From the NCBI RefSeq assembly GCF_030209175.1, contig NZ_JARVSM010000002.1:186001-250000 (forward strand): DNA of 64,000 nucleotides, in the 5' to 3' direction. Below, one piece after another: positions 20,235 to 28,277 of this stretch. Under the pieces are notes generated by a model. It did not search any database and was not told the DNA's origin. It worked only from the letters and a program-made list of their open reading frames with translations. The stretch comes from Pseudomonas sp. efr-133-TYG-5. Its GTDB lineage: Bacteria; Pseudomonadota; Gammaproteobacteria; Pseudomonadales; Pseudomonadaceae. A program made the position numbers and the translations under genes. How positions within the stretch are numbered: the stretch's first letter is position 1; every line of letters starts with the position of its first letter.

Positions 20235-20924
20235 TCAGTTCGACGCACGGTACAGACCGTGCGCATCGATGTAGGCCAGGACCGCGTCGGGAACCAGGAA
20301 ACGTACCGACTTACCGCTGGCCAGCAGTTGACGGATCTGGGTGGCGGAAACCGCAAGCGGTGTCTGCCAGACGAATGCAATCTGTCCGCTCGGCCCCTTC
20401 AGGGCCAGCGGGTCGCTCACCGAACGCGCTGCCAGCAGGTTGCGCAAGGCATCCGGCGGTTCGCTGTCGGCGTCCGGGCGCTGAAGCACCAGGATATGGC
20501 AATGCTGGAGCAACTCTTCCCAGCGATGCCAAGTGGGCAGGCCGCAAAAAGCGTCCCAGCCCAAAAGCAGAAAAACCTGGGTATCCGCGGCCATTTCGGC
20601 GCGCATCGACTCCAGGGTATCAATGGTCCAGGACGGTTTGTCCCGCTGCAACTCGCGGGCGTCCACCACCAGTGGCGGCACGCCGGCCACCGCACACTCG
20701 ACCATCGCCAACCGGTCCTGCGCCGACACCTGCGGGGTATCGCGGTGCGGTGGACGGGCGCTGGGCATCATGCGCAGCTCATCCAGGGCCAGCGCTTCGG
20801 CCACCTCCAGCGCGCCGCGCAAATGGCCAATGTGCACCGGGTCGAACGTCCCGCCGAGGACGCCAATGCGCCGGGGGCCGGGTTCGCTGCCGGGGGCCGG
20901 CGCTGTCAGGTCGAGATCGGACAA
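20235..20924 (-). CDS. nadD: Nicotinate-nucleotide adenylyltransferase NadD
   Basis: Adenylates nicotinic acid mononucleotide in NAD synthesis. The nucleotidyltransferase motif [11 protein letters not shown] is near the N-terminus and the ISTxxIR-type motif appears as [26 protein letters not shown] and YIDAHGLYR are typical. Start choice: TTG at 20924 lies one base after the proA stop and gives 229 residues; a longer reading from 20960 would overlap proA by 35 bases and adds Arg-rich sequence. About 18 residues precede the usual start region ([10 protein letters not shown]). Confidence 0.93.
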   Translation of the reverse strand: MSDLDLTAPAPGSEPGPRRIGVLGGTFDPVHIGHLRGALEVAEALALDELRMMPSARPPHRDTPQVSAQDRLAMVECAVAGVPPLVVDARELQRDKPSWTIDTLESMRAEMAADTQVFLLLGWDAFCGLPTWHRWEELLQHCHILVLQRPDADSEPPDALRNLLAARSVSDPLALKGPSGQIAFVWQTPLAVSATQIRQLLASGKSVRFLVPDAVLAYIDAHGLYRASN

Positions 20925-20925
20925 G

Positions 20926-22197
20926 TCAGACCGTCGCCTGGCCGCGCAACTGGCCATCACCGACCACGACGTACTTCTCGCAGGTCAGGCCTTCGAGGCC
21001 CACCGGGCCACGGGCGTGCAGCTTATCAGTAGAAATGCCGATCTCGGCACCCAATCCGTATTCGAAGCCGTCGGCAAAGCAGGTCGGCGTGTTGATCATC
21101 ACCGACGCCGAGTCGACCTGCGCCACGAACTGCCGGGTGTCGGCAAGGTTTTCGCTGACGATCGAATCGGTGTGGTGCGAACCGTACCGGTTGATGTGCT
21201 CGATGGCCTGGTCCAGCCCGTCGACCACACGGATCGACAGGATCGGCGCCAGGTATTCGGTGCGCCAGTCTTCTTCGCTGGCCGGCAGCGCCTCGATGAT
21301 CGCCCGGGTGCGCTCGCAGCCACGCAGCTCGACGCCTTTTTCGCGGAACTGGGCAGCCATCGACGGCAGGAAATCCCTGGCAACAGTTTGATCGACCAAC
21401 AGCGTTTCCATTGCCCCGCAGATGCCATAGCGATAGGTCTTGGCATTGAAGGCAATGCGCTGGGCTTTCGCCAGCTCGGCATGCGCGCTGACGTAGACGT
21501 GGCAGATGCCGTCCAGGTGCTTGATCACCGGCACCCGGGCGTCACGGCTGATGCGTTCGATCAGGCCACGGCCACCGCGTGGCACGATCACATCGACGTA
21601 TTCCGGCAGGGTGATCAGCGCCCCGACGGCGGCGCGATCGGTGGTTTCCACCACTTGCACCACGGCGGCCGGCAGCTCGGCTTCGGCCAGGCCGCGCTGG
21701 ATGCACGCGGCAATCGCGCGATTGGAATGGATCGCCTCGGAACCACCGCGCAGGATCGTCGCGTTGCCCGACTTCAGGCACAGGCTGGCGGCGTCGATGG
21801 TCACGTTCGGCCGCGATTCGTAAATGATGCCGATCACGCCCAACGGCACGCGCATCTTGCCGACCTGGATGCCCGACGGGCGGAAGCTCATGTCCCGCAT
21901 GGCGCCGACCGGATCCGGCAGCGCCGCGACCTGACGCAGACCGACGATCATGCCGTCGATGCGCGCCGGGGTCAGTTCCAGACGTTCCAGCAGCGCTGGC
22001 TCGAGGCCATTGGCGCGCCCGGCGGCCAGATCCTGTTCGTTGGCTGCCGCAAGCTCCGCGCGAGCCGCATCCAAAGCATTGGCAGCAGCCAGCAGGGCGC
22101 GGTTTTTCTGCGCGGTGCTGGCACGGCCGATGACCCGGGAGGCTTCGCGGGCGGCGCGACCCAATCGGGTCATGTAGTCAAGAACGGACTCAGTCAT
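20926..22197 (-). CDS. proA: Gamma-glutamyl phosphate reductase ProA
   Basis: Second enzyme of proline synthesis, reducing gamma-glutamyl phosphate to glutamate semialdehyde with NADPH. The 423 residues match the family. Features are [38 protein letters not shown], the catalytic-Cys region [12 protein letters not shown] and [24 protein letters not shown] near the end. ATG 22197 ([13 protein letters not shown]) fits homologues; the frame extends further upstream without support. ProA is followed directly by nadD. Confidence 0.97.
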   Translation of the reverse strand: MTESVLDYMTRLGRAAREASRVIGRASTAQKNRALLAAANALDAARAELAAANEQDLAAGRANGLEPALLERLELTPARIDGMIVGLRQVAALPDPVGAMRDMSFRPSGIQVGKMRVPLGVIGIIYESRPNVTIDAASLCLKSGNATILRGGSEAIHSNRAIAACIQRGLAEAELPAAVVQVVETTDRAAVGALITLPEYVDVIVPRGGRGLIERISRDARVPVIKHLDGICHVYVSAHAELAKAQRIAFNAKTYRYGICGAMETLLVDQTVARDFLPSMAAQFREKGVELRGCERTRAIIEALPASEEDWRTEYLAPILSIRVVDGLDQAIEHINRYGSHHTDSIVSENLADTRQFVAQVDSASVMINTPTCFADGFEYGLGAEIGISTDKLHARGPVGLEGLTCEKYVVVGDGQLRGQATV

Positions 22198-22374
22198 GGT
22201 CTGCTGGGGTCTTGGCAAAGAGGAAAGCGGCAGATTATAGCTGTCGCGTCCCGGGACTAACAGCGGTGACGGGCGGATGGTCGAAATGGACAGCAATTTG
22301 CCGACGTTCAGCCGTAATTAAGATTGCAATTGTTATCATCACGACCTCTTCAGCCGGGATAAAAGCCACCTGCC

Positions 22375-23070
22375 ATGTCCAACCTGACCGTTCGCGCCAC
22401 CGCCAAGCGCCTGCCCGTGGGGCTTGCGGACGCTTTTTTCGACCGTGACGCACAGACCCTGGCCAAGGATCTGCTCGGCAAAGTGATTCGCCACCGGGTC
22501 GGCGATTTATGGCTGAGCGCACGAATCATCGAAACCGAAGCCTATTACTGCGCGGAAAAGGGCAGCCACGCCTCCCTCGGCTACACAGAAAAGCGTAAGG
22601 CTTTGTTTCTGGATGGCGGGCACATCTATATGTACTACGCCCGAGGCGGCGATTCGCTGAACTTCAGTGCCCAGGGCCCGGGCAACGCGGTGCTGATCAA
22701 ATCCGCCTATCCGTGGGTCGACGAGATCAGTGGCCCGGCCAGCCTCGCGCAGATGCTGCTGAACAATCCCGATGCACAGGGTCGCCCGCGGCCGTCGCAG
22801 AAGCTCTGCGCCGGCCAGACCCTGCTGTGCAAGGCGCTGGGCCTGAAAGTGCCGGTGTGGGATGGCAAGCGCTTCGACCATGACCTGCTGCTGGTCGAGG
22901 ACACCGGCACCGCGCCGGGCCAGATTATCCAGACCACCCGCCTGGGCATTCCCCTGGGCCGTGACGAACACCTGATGTACCGCTTCGTCGACGCGACTTA
23001 TGCGCAATGGTGCACGCGGAACCCGCTGCGCCGGGGTCAGGTCGAAGGTCGCGATTATTTCCTGCTGTGA
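22375..23070 (+). CDS. DNA-3-methyladenine glycosylase, MPG/AAG family
   Basis: Base-excision repair glycosylase for alkylated purines. The 231-residue protein shows the AAG-family order: AKDLLGKVIRH, IIETEAYYCAEKGSHAS with the catalytic Glu, a TEKRKALFLDGGHIYMYYARGG-type segment and a GPASLAQMLL C-terminal part. This is the eukaryotic-like Mpg fold and is unrelated to Tag or AlkA. It is divergent from proA across a 177-base gap. It is followed by the DedA-PAP2 gene after 28 bases. Confidence 0.92.
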   Translation: MSNLTVRATAKRLPVGLADAFFDRDAQTLAKDLLGKVIRHRVGDLWLSARIIETEAYYCAEKGSHASLGYTEKRKALFLDGGHIYMYYARGGDSLNFSAQGPGNAVLIKSAYPWVDEISGPASLAQMLLNNPDAQGRPRPSQKLCAGQTLLCKALGLKVPVWDGKRFDHDLLLVEDTGTAPGQIIQTTRLGIPLGRDEHLMYRFVDATYAQWCTRNPLRRGQVEGRDYFLL

Positions 23071-23098
23071 ACCCAATCAATGAAATGGAGTTGTCTGT

Positions 23099-24415
23099 AT
23101 GGGCCCATGGCTCGATAGCGTGACCGGCTGGCTGGCGGCCAATCCGCAGTGGCTGGCCGCCGCGGTGTTCATCGTGGCATTCGTCGAATGCCTGGCCATT
23201 GCCGGGCTGATTGTCCCCGGCACGGTCTTGCTGTTTGCCGTAGCGGTACTGGCCGGCAGCGGGGCGCTGTCGTTGAGCGAAACCCTGTTGCTGGGCTTCC
23301 TCGGCGGGATTCTCGGTGATGTGGTGTCCTACTTCCTCGGCCGCCACTTCCACCAGAACATCCGCCGTCTGCCGGGCCTGCGTCATCATCCGGAATGGAT
23401 CAGCGGCGCGGAAAACTATTTCCAGCGCTATGGTATCGCCAGCCTGCTGGTCGGCCGCTTCATCGGGCCATTGCGGCCGATGCTGCCGATGGTCGCCGGC
23501 ATGTTCGACATGCCCTTTCCGCGCTTCGCTGCTGTCAGCCTGCTGGCCGCCGCCGGCTGGAGCCTGGCCTACCTGCTGCCCGGCTGGGCCACTGGCGCGG
23601 CATTCCGCCTGCCATTGCCCGAAGGGTTCTGGACCGAGGCGGGCATCGTCGCCGGCAGCATCGCGGTGATGGTCGGCCTGAGCGCCACCAGCAGCCTGCG
23701 CCGCCACCGCCGGGCGACGCTGTGGATCAGCAGCATGAGCCTGGCGATCCTGATCGGCCTGTTCATCGGCTATCCCTACCTGACCGCCCTCGACCAGGGC
23801 GTGATGACCCTGGTGCAGGAACACCGCAGCCCATGGCTGGACGAAGTGGCCGTGGTCCTGACCCTGATCGGCGAATTCCGCAACATGCTGCTGTTCAGCG
23901 CCCTGCTGACGGCGCTGCTGTTGCTCTGCCGCCAGTGGCGCCAGGCGATCTTCGTCGGCGGCACCCTGCTCTGCACCGCCCTGGCCAACACCGGCACCAA
24001 GCTGTTTTTTGCCCGTGTGCGCCCGGAAGTGCTGACCGATCCGCTGACCAGCTACAGCATGCCCAGCGGCCACGCCTCAGGTTCGTTCGCGTTGTTCCTG
24101 GCCCTCGCCGTCCTCGCCGGACGCGGTCAACCACCGCGGATGCGCCTGACCTGGCTGTTGCTCGGCTGCCTGCCGGCCCTGTCGATTGCCCTGTCGCGGG
24201 TGTACCTGGGTGCGCACTGGCCGACCGACGTGATTGCCGGGACGATGCTGGCGTCCTGTGTCTGCGCTGCCGGCCTGTGGCTCAGCCAACGCCGCGCACC
24301 GCTGCAAGCCATGCCGCAGAAAGTCTGGTGGCTGGTACTGCCGGCATTGTTGGCGTTGTTCGGTTTCTTTGTATTGCGCCACTTGCCGCACACGCTGTTG
24401 CGCTACGCCTACTGA
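23099..24415 (+). CDS. DedA/VTT - PAP2 phosphatase fusion membrane protein
   Basis: 438-residue polytopic protein with two recognisable modules. Residues 1-195 are a DedA/VTT domain (ECLAIAGLIVPGTVLLFAVAVLAG, GGILGDVVSYFLGRHF, FQRYGIASLLVGRFIGPLRP), the family of undecaprenyl-phosphate and phospholipid translocases. Residues about 225-400 are a PAP2 acid phosphatase with all three motifs: KLFFARVRP, SMPSGHASG and SRVYLGAHWPTD. Together they could dephosphorylate a lipid pyrophosphate and flip the product. The substrate is inferred (undecaprenyl pyrophosphate is a candidate). Such fusions occur in pseudomonads. A short C-terminal membrane segment follows. Confidence 0.9.
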   Translation: MGPWLDSVTGWLAANPQWLAAAVFIVAFVECLAIAGLIVPGTVLLFAVAVLAGSGALSLSETLLLGFLGGILGDVVSYFLGRHFHQNIRRLPGLRHHPEWISGAENYFQRYGIASLLVGRFIGPLRPMLPMVAGMFDMPFPRFAAVSLLAAAGWSLAYLLPGWATGAAFRLPLPEGFWTEAGIVAGSIAVMVGLSATSSLRRHRRATLWISSMSLAILIGLFIGYPYLTALDQGVMTLVQEHRSPWLDEVAVVLTLIGEFRNMLLFSALLTALLLLCRQWRQAIFVGGTLLCTALANTGTKLFFARVRPEVLTDPLTSYSMPSGHASGSFALFLALAVLAGRGQPPRMRLTWLLLGCLPALSIALSRVYLGAHWPTDVIAGTMLASCVCAAGLWLSQRRAPLQAMPQKVWWLVLPALLALFGFFVLRHLPHTLLRYAY

Positions 24416-24777
24416 CAGTCAGTCATTATCCTGCGCTCGCCAACTATCTCCATTGCTGGCGAGCGCCCTCTATAAAAAACAACTTGCGAACAAAACAACT
24501 TCTCTCGTATTAGTTCGTAATACCCGCAATAAAACTAATACCTTAAATATCTACTGACATATTCAGCCCAAACGCCCTCCTCCACTTGCAGAAACTCTGC
24601 TACGCCCCGCATTCCTGGCACACAAACTGCCAATGTGGAATATTGCAACCACCACTTGCATACTAAACATCACACATAAACAGACAAACAAAACCACCTG
24701 AAGCAGCGGCGGCTTCGTGGCACCTTGGGCAACAGTTTTGTCACTCGATGACAATCAATCCTTTTATATAAAGACTT
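24416..24777. other. AT-rich intergenic region before the toxin pair
   Basis: This 362-base stretch is clearly more AT-rich than its neighbours. It contains a GCGCTCGCCA/TGGCGAGCGC hairpin (24433-24466) just after the PAP2 gene, without a T run. A possible TTTATATAAA -10 region lies at 24763-24772, close to the next start. A seven-codon ATG reading frame (MTINPFI) at 24749 overlaps this promoter-like region. No other gene seen. Low GC may mark a transfer boundary or only a promoter. Confidence 0.5.
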
Positions 24778-27700
24778 TTGCCCTTGAATACCGCCACGAA
24801 CAATCAGCGCAGACACTTTCCGCCAATACCGATAAAAATAACCGACCTCACGCCGCCCGTGCGTCCACGCGGCACACCCAGCCTGCGCGACGTCGACAAA
24901 TTGTTCGGCCCATTGCAGATCGGCGAATTCACGGTCAGCCGTGAAGAACTTCACGCGCTCGGTGCAAACCTGAACGGCCAGGCGATCACGCCCGCGACGG
25001 TGTATTTCGCCGAAGCCGAGCAGACCTTCCTCGATGCCCTGGAATTCGACCCGGCCAAGGTCGCACAGCGAATCCGCGCCACCGATGCCGATTCGAGCCC
25101 ACGGGTATCGAGCCTGCTCTACGAGATCGCCACCCAGCGCTCACCCGCCGCGCCGCCGCTGTTGCGCGAGATGGCGGACAGCGAATGGGCGCCAGCCATG
25201 AACCGCATCGGCCGCCTGCTCGACGCCACCCAACGCGTGGATATCCAGCACAGCCCGCTGCCCGGGCATCTGCCGAACTGGGTCGACCTGGCCAAGAGCC
25301 GCGGCATGACCAGCATGGGCGCCGGGCTGCAAGCCTACGGTTTGTACAGCGCCTACATGGGCACCCTCGACGCCCTGAAGAAGGGCGAGATCGGCGAGGC
25401 GCTGATCAATGTCGGCGGTGGCGTCACCGAAATCGGCTCGCTGGGCCTGGAGTACGCCCTGAGCCGTACCGGGGAAAAAATGATCCGCCACGGCGCGATG
25501 ACCTTCGAACAGTTCGGCAAGACCACCATGGGCAAATGGCTGTGCCGCAGCGCCGGGCTGATCGCCAGTGCGCTGACCCTGCCCTTCGATATCTACATGG
25601 CCATCAAATCCTTCAGCGATGCCGCCAGCGCCACGGGCAAGACCGCCCAGGACCTGTACGTCAGCGGCGGCCTCAGCGTGTTCAGCGCCGGCCTGTCGCT
25701 GATGCTCGGCGCCGCCGCGTTGATGGGCTTCCAGGCGGCGGGCCCGGTGGGAATCGCCGCCGCCGCGATCCTGATTGTCGGCGCACGCATCTACAGCGCC
25801 GCGCGGGTGGTCGACGACATCGACGACTACATCGAACTGAGCGTCAACGAACGCTGGCGCGCCGGCTGGTTCGCCTTCACGGGCCAGGACCAGGACAAAG
25901 CGCTGATGCAGCGTTTCACCCTCGCCAAGACCTACAGCGATTACGCCAAGGCCCTGCAAACCAAGAGCAACGGCTGGCTCGACAATGAACTCAAGGACAG
26001 CATCGAGGCCGTGGTCAACGGCCGCTTCGAAGTGAAGCTGCAACCGACCCGGGTCTACAAGCATCAGTGGGATGAAGGCGCCGGCAAGCCAGCCTTCGCC
26101 ATCGTCGACAGTCCGGTGATCGCGGAAACCGACGACAGCTACGATGCCCGGGACGGCCTGCCCGCCACCGACGACCACATTATCCGGCGCCCCACGGACC
26201 CGGCCAAAGGCGTGCTGTGGAAGCTCGGCGATGGCAACGACAGCGTCCTCGGCGTGCGCAACAAACCGAACCATTTTCACTATGCGGCCGGACAGAAACG
26301 CCTATACGGCGGCGACAAGGACGACACGTTCAGCTTTCAGGCCGCCTCCGCCGCACTGGCCGCGGCGCCAGAGCGGGTCAGCTACCTCGACGGCGGTGGC
26401 GGCGCGGACGTGCTGTGGCTGCAGGGCCGCCACGTTCATGAAGACCACGGCCCGCAGGCGCCGCGCTTCATCGGTTATGACATCGACCTGCAGAAACACC
26501 GGCTCGGCCTGCGTTCCGCCGATGCCAGCGTTGCGCCGGTGCTGCATTCCACGCTCGACGGCTTCGAAACGGTCGAGACACTGGCCGGCGCGGTCAATCG
26601 CGTCACCGGCTCGGATCAAGCCGACATCATTGCCGCCAATGGCGACGACCGGGTCGCGGCCGGTGCCGGTGACGACCAGGTCTCCGTGCGCGGCAGCCAC
26701 GCCATCGTCGACGGCGGCAGCGGCGCCGATAGCTACTACGTCAGCCGCATGAGCCTCAAGGTGTCGATCAACGAGGACGGGGAAGCGCCGAGCAAAGTTC
26801 ACCTGGGCGTGCCGCTCGAAGCCATCCAGCACTGGCGGATCCGCGATAACGCCCTGGTGATCGGCAGCCTGCGCGATGACCACCCGCAATCTCCGCGTCG
26901 CGAACTGGTGCTGGAGGGCGTGTACCAGACGCTCGACGGCAAGCGCTCATTGCGCAACGACAAATGGATGTTCATCACCGAGGACGGTTACCACCTGCAG
27001 CCAGACTGGCCGGCGCAAACGCCAGACCTGCGCGACCAGGCGCTGAATGCCGTGGTGATCGTCGCCGGCACCCGCCAGATCGCACCGGTTTTGCTCAACG
27101 ACCGCCCGCAGATGGCTGCCGCCAATCAGCATTCGCGTTACTTCGTCTCCCGCGACAGCCACTACACGATCCTGCGCGCGGGCAGGCCCGGCAAGGCCAG
27201 TCGCAGCACCCTGTATGTCGACTTCGACAGCACGGAAATCGACGAGGTCAGGGCCATCTACACCGTCACCGCAGAGCAGCGTGGTGCGTACCGGGTCGTC
27301 AGTTATAAGGGGCCGCATTTCACCCTGACGTTTACCGGCGGCGGCAAACTGCTTTCCCTGCACGGCGGCATCAGCGAAAAACCCGGCAACAAGACCGACA
27401 TGGGCGGCGGCATCCTCGCCGCGCCCTGGCAGATAGTCCACCCGTTCACTCTGGTGATGCGCGATGGCGTTTCCTACCATCTCGATCCGCCGCGCAACGA
27501 CTGCCGCAAGGATGCGCAAAAGCCCGGTTATACGCTGAGTCAGAGCCGAAAGTCGCTGCGCAAGCGTGCCGGAAAATACCTCTTCGTCAGGCCCTCGGAA
27601 GAAAAGCGCAGCCTGAAGAAAACCGCCCAACGCATCGAGTTCCAGACCTCCGCACACCGGGCCATTTACTGGCTGGAAGGCCGATCGGCGTATTACGAGA

Positions 27701-28236
27701 TATGGCTGGCGAGCAACATGGCCATCCGTCTTTCGACCGCGGTCGCCGACGCCAGCACCACGGGCTCGTCAACCTGGCGGTTCTACACCGCCACGCTGCA
27801 GGAACACATCGCCCGCGCACACTTGAGCATCGCCGGCAATCTGCTGCGCATCGGCAGCATTCACATCCACCTGCCGGACAGCAGCAATTCGCTGCTGCCT
27901 CTGGAAACCATCGATGTCGTGGTCTCGGCCGGGCATCACTATCGGATCAACCCATTGTTCGAGGTGGTCGGTCTGACCGCCGTCAATGCCCGGGCCTGCA
28001 CCACCGTGGAGGGCGTCGTCACGCTGATCCGCCAGCACAAGACGCTGAATGAGCTGGAGGACGATCATATCCTCGTCCACAACATCCGGCTGGCGGACGC
28101 GCCCGGCGCAAGGATTGTCTACAACGCGGCCAGCGAACGCTGGAGCATCGACAGCGACCCATCACGCCCGATCAACCCCGAGCACCTGCTCATTGGCGAG
28201 CTTGCCGTGGTGCGTACCACGGCGGGGCTGGCCTGA
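24778..28236 (+). CDS. Large putative toxin component: TcdA/TcdB-pore-like region plus RTX-like repeats
   Basis: About 1,150 residues with no signal peptide. Residues 160-390 resemble the TcdA/TcdB pore-forming region: a helical lead-in (GLQAYGLYSAYMGTLDALKKG), two long hydrophobic stretches at about 258-280 and 296-340, then ERWRAGWFAFTGQ. Residues 480-655 carry about six degenerate RTX calcium-binding repeats (LGDGNDSVLG, LYGGDKDDTF, DGGGGADVLW, GSDQADIIAANGDDRVAAGA, DGGSGADSYY). The rest is beta-rich and unrecognised. No glucosyltransferase or protease domain was seen. The start is uncertain: TTG 24778 or 24784, since a stop lies at 24769 and there is no clear ribosome site. The ADP-ribosyltransferase-like gene follows after 41 bases, suggesting one operon. 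Function as a translocating toxin component is inferred. Confidence 0.6.
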   Translation: MPLNTATNNQRRHFPPIPIKITDLTPPVRPRGTPSLRDVDKLFGPLQIGEFTVSREELHALGANLNGQAITPATVYFAEAEQTFLDALEFDPAKVAQRIRATDADSSPRVSSLLYEIATQRSPAAPPLLREMADSEWAPAMNRIGRLLDATQRVDIQHSPLPGHLPNWVDLAKSRGMTSMGAGLQAYGLYSAYMGTLDALKKGEIGEALINVGGGVTEIGSLGLEYALSRTGEKMIRHGAMTFEQFGKTTMGKWLCRSAGLIASALTLPFDIYMAIKSFSDAASATGKTAQDLYVSGGLSVFSAGLSLMLGAAALMGFQAAGPVGIAAAAILIVGARIYSAARVVDDIDDYIELSVNERWRAGWFAFTGQDQDKALMQRFTLAKTYSDYAKALQTKSNGWLDNELKDSIEAVVNGRFEVKLQPTRVYKHQWDEGAGKPAFAIVDSPVIAETDDSYDARDGLPATDDHIIRRPTDPAKGVLWKLGDGNDSVLGVRNKPNHFHYAAGQKRLYGGDKDDTFSFQAASAALAAAPERVSYLDGGGGADVLWLQGRHVHEDHGPQAPRFIGYDIDLQKHRLGLRSADASVAPVLHSTLDGFETVETLAGAVNRVTGSDQADIIAANGDDRVAAGAGDDQVSVRGSHAIVDGGSGADSYYVSRMSLKVSINEDGEAPSKVHLGVPLEAIQHWRIRDNALVIGSLRDDHPQSPRRELVLEGVYQTLDGKRSLRNDKWMFITEDGYHLQPDWPAQTPDLRDQALNAVVIVAGTRQIAPVLLNDRPQMAAANQHSRYFVSRDSHYTILRAGRPGKASRSTLYVDFDSTEIDEVRAIYTVTAEQRGAYRVVSYKGPHFTLTFTGGGKLLSLHGGISEKPGNKTDMGGGILAAPWQIVHPFTLVMRDGVSYHLDPPRNDCRKDAQKPGYTLSQSRKSLRKRAGKYLFVRPSEEKRSLKKTAQRIEFQTSAHRAIYWLEGRSAYYEIWLASNMAIRLSTAVADASTTGSSTWRFYTATLQEHIARAHLSIAGNLLRIGSIHIHLPDSSNSLLPLETIDVVVSAGHHYRINPLFEVVGLTAVNARACTTVEGVVTLIRQHKTLNELEDDHILVHNIRLADAPGARIVYNAASERWSIDSDPSRPINPEHLLIGELAVVRTTAGLA

Positions 28237-28277
28237 GGCTTTTTATTCCGCACTTTCATACGTCAAGGAATGACACC

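Noticed and set aside
20533..22260. Plus-strand open frame opposite nadD and proA
   Set aside because: Antisense shadow without ribosome site or motif.
22320..22345. Fur-box-like sequence (ATTGCAATTGTTATCATCA) upstream of the 3-methyladenine glycosylase
   Set aside because: Matches only part of the 7-1-7 iron-box pattern, and neither flanking gene (proA, glycosylase) is an expected Fur target.
24749..24772. Seven-codon ATG frame before the pore-toxin gene as a leader peptide
   Set aside because: No ribosome site and it overlaps the likely -10 region, so it may not even be transcribed.
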